Source of the DNA: an uncultured Fibrobacterota bacterium
GTDB taxonomy: Bacteria > Fibrobacterota > Fibrobacteria > Fibrobacterales > Fibrobacteraceae
Direction of reading: 5' to 3'
DNA: 64,000 nucleotides
NCBI GenBank assembly: GCA_903876665.1
Contig: CAIRAY010000090.1
Location: 1-64,000, forward strand
The notes under the pieces were generated by a model. That model saw nothing but the letters and a program-made list of their open reading frames with translations, had not been told where the DNA came from and did not search any database. Shown here piece by piece: positions 63,430-64,000 of this stretch. Both the position numbers and the translations under genes were made by a program. Every line of letters begins with the position of its first letter. Within the stretch, counting starts at the first letter, position 1.

Positions 63430-64000
63430 TTACATCCAGCCCCGGTCGGATGTTCCCTCAATTCCGCGAATCTTGAGGTCCAAATCATCGGGGTTGGTTG
63501 CGGATTGGTATGCAATGTCATAATCGATAACCTGGTCATTATAGAGCCTCAGTATCGACTGGTCAAAAGTTTGGCTGCCGTACTGGGTGTTTCCTTCGGC
63601 AATGGCGCTCTCGATCAAACCTTGCTTATCGCGATCCAGAATGTACTCTCGGATTGCGGCCGTATTGACCAAAACTTCGCTTGCGGGAACACGCCCCTTG
63701 CCTCCTTTAAGAGGAAGGAGGCGCATGGAGATTATCCCCACCAGGCAGTCCGAAAGCATTAGGCGGACTTCATCGTGTTGGTGAGGCGGATACATGGAAA
63801 GCACGCGCGTGATGGTTTCGGTGGCGTTGGTGGTATGAATGGTCGCAAAGACCATGTGCCCGGTGTCGGCGGCAGTCAAAGCAATGGACATGGTTTCAAG
63901 ATCGCGAATTTCTCCCACCAGCAACACATCGGGATCTTGGCGCAAAGCCGCACGGAGCGCATTCGCATAAGAAAGAGTGTCCACCCCAATTTCACGCTGG
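63430..64000 (-). CDS. pilT: Type IV pilus retraction ATPase PilT, 5' end beyond window
   Basis: The visible 189 residues are the C-terminal half of Pil[25 protein letters not shown] with [11 protein letters not shown] (Walker B) is diagnostic, followed by the His box [20 protein letters not shown] and [44 protein letters not shown], all conserved in PilT. It should drive pilus retraction for the machine encoded at 28.9-34.4 kb. The 5' end continues to the right of 64000. Confidence 0.93.
   Translation of the reverse strand, partial: QREIGVDTLSYANALRAALRQDPDVLLVGEIRDLETMSIALTAADTGHMVFATIHTTNATETITRVLSMYPPHQHDEVRLMLSDCLVGIISMRLLPLKGGKGRVPASEVLVNTAAIREYILDRDKQGLIESAIAEGNTQYGSQTFDQSILRLYNDQVIDYDIAYQSATNPDDLDLKIRGIEGTSDRGWM

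Overview
The window looks like a chromosomal segment of a Gram-negative, diderm bacterium of the Fibrobacterota (Fibrobacter and relatives). This is inferred from gene content: a TIGR02147-family protein paired with a lipoprotein, many lipoproteins and secreted enzymes with long Ser-rich linkers, carbohydrate esterase and pectin-lyase genes, and type IV pilus/type II secretion genes. The base composition is moderate, except for AT-rich islands at about 160-3060 and 46.6-47.1 kb that carry toxin-antitoxin genes.

Layout. 1-3.2 kb: the edge of a DUF3467 gene, a frameshifted Rpn-family nuclease gene and two toxin-antitoxin pairs (VapBC, YefM-YoeB); the two pairs lie between two copies of a structured repeat. 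3.2-14.2 kb: a divergent cluster that looks like a dedicated export machine. One arm has a large Ig-like lipoprotein and a small periplasmic adaptor. The other arm has a GAF-domain membrane-fusion protein, an M50 (site-2 protease type) membrane protein with PqqD-like and lipoyl domains, a short SecA paralogue and a TolC-like outer-membrane factor. This is the best candidate for an undescribed system. 14.3-28.8 kb: mostly housekeeping genes (nitrilase-family amidase, cysE, nth, a large hybrid sensor kinase, HDOD protein, polyprenyl sugar transferase, hom, GerW-like protein, tRNA-Arg, PBP1A), with a 339-bp non-coding element bearing terminal inverted repeats inserted at the nth start codon.

28.9-34.4 kb: a four-gene pilus/secretion operon (ATPase, secretin, PilM-N-like and PilO-P-like fusions); a PilT gene runs off the right edge of the window. 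34.5-37.7 kb: a PL11-type rhamnogalacturonan lyase and an iron-containing alcohol dehydrogenase. 38.0-43.1 kb: an envelope redox operon (DUF2271-like lipoprotein, DsbD, triheme cytochrome, DUF4266, DUF3570, TlpA-like thioredoxin) with several motifs resembling covalent FMN-attachment sites.

43.4-58.6 kb: a carbohydrate-active region with five paralogous polysaccharide deacetylases and a CE2-type esterase. It is interrupted by a toxin-antitoxin island (PIN/RHH and AbiEi/AbiEii) and a truncated secreted-protein gene. It is followed by a double-winged-helix LacI-type regulator with a set of TGTATCCT sites, and by the TIGR02147/lipoprotein pair. 58.6-64 kb: a tiny Lys-rich protein, a polytopic membrane protein, a HAD phosphatase, release factor 3, a FecR-like protein and PilT.

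All functional assignments come from reading motifs and gene order by eye. No database search was run.
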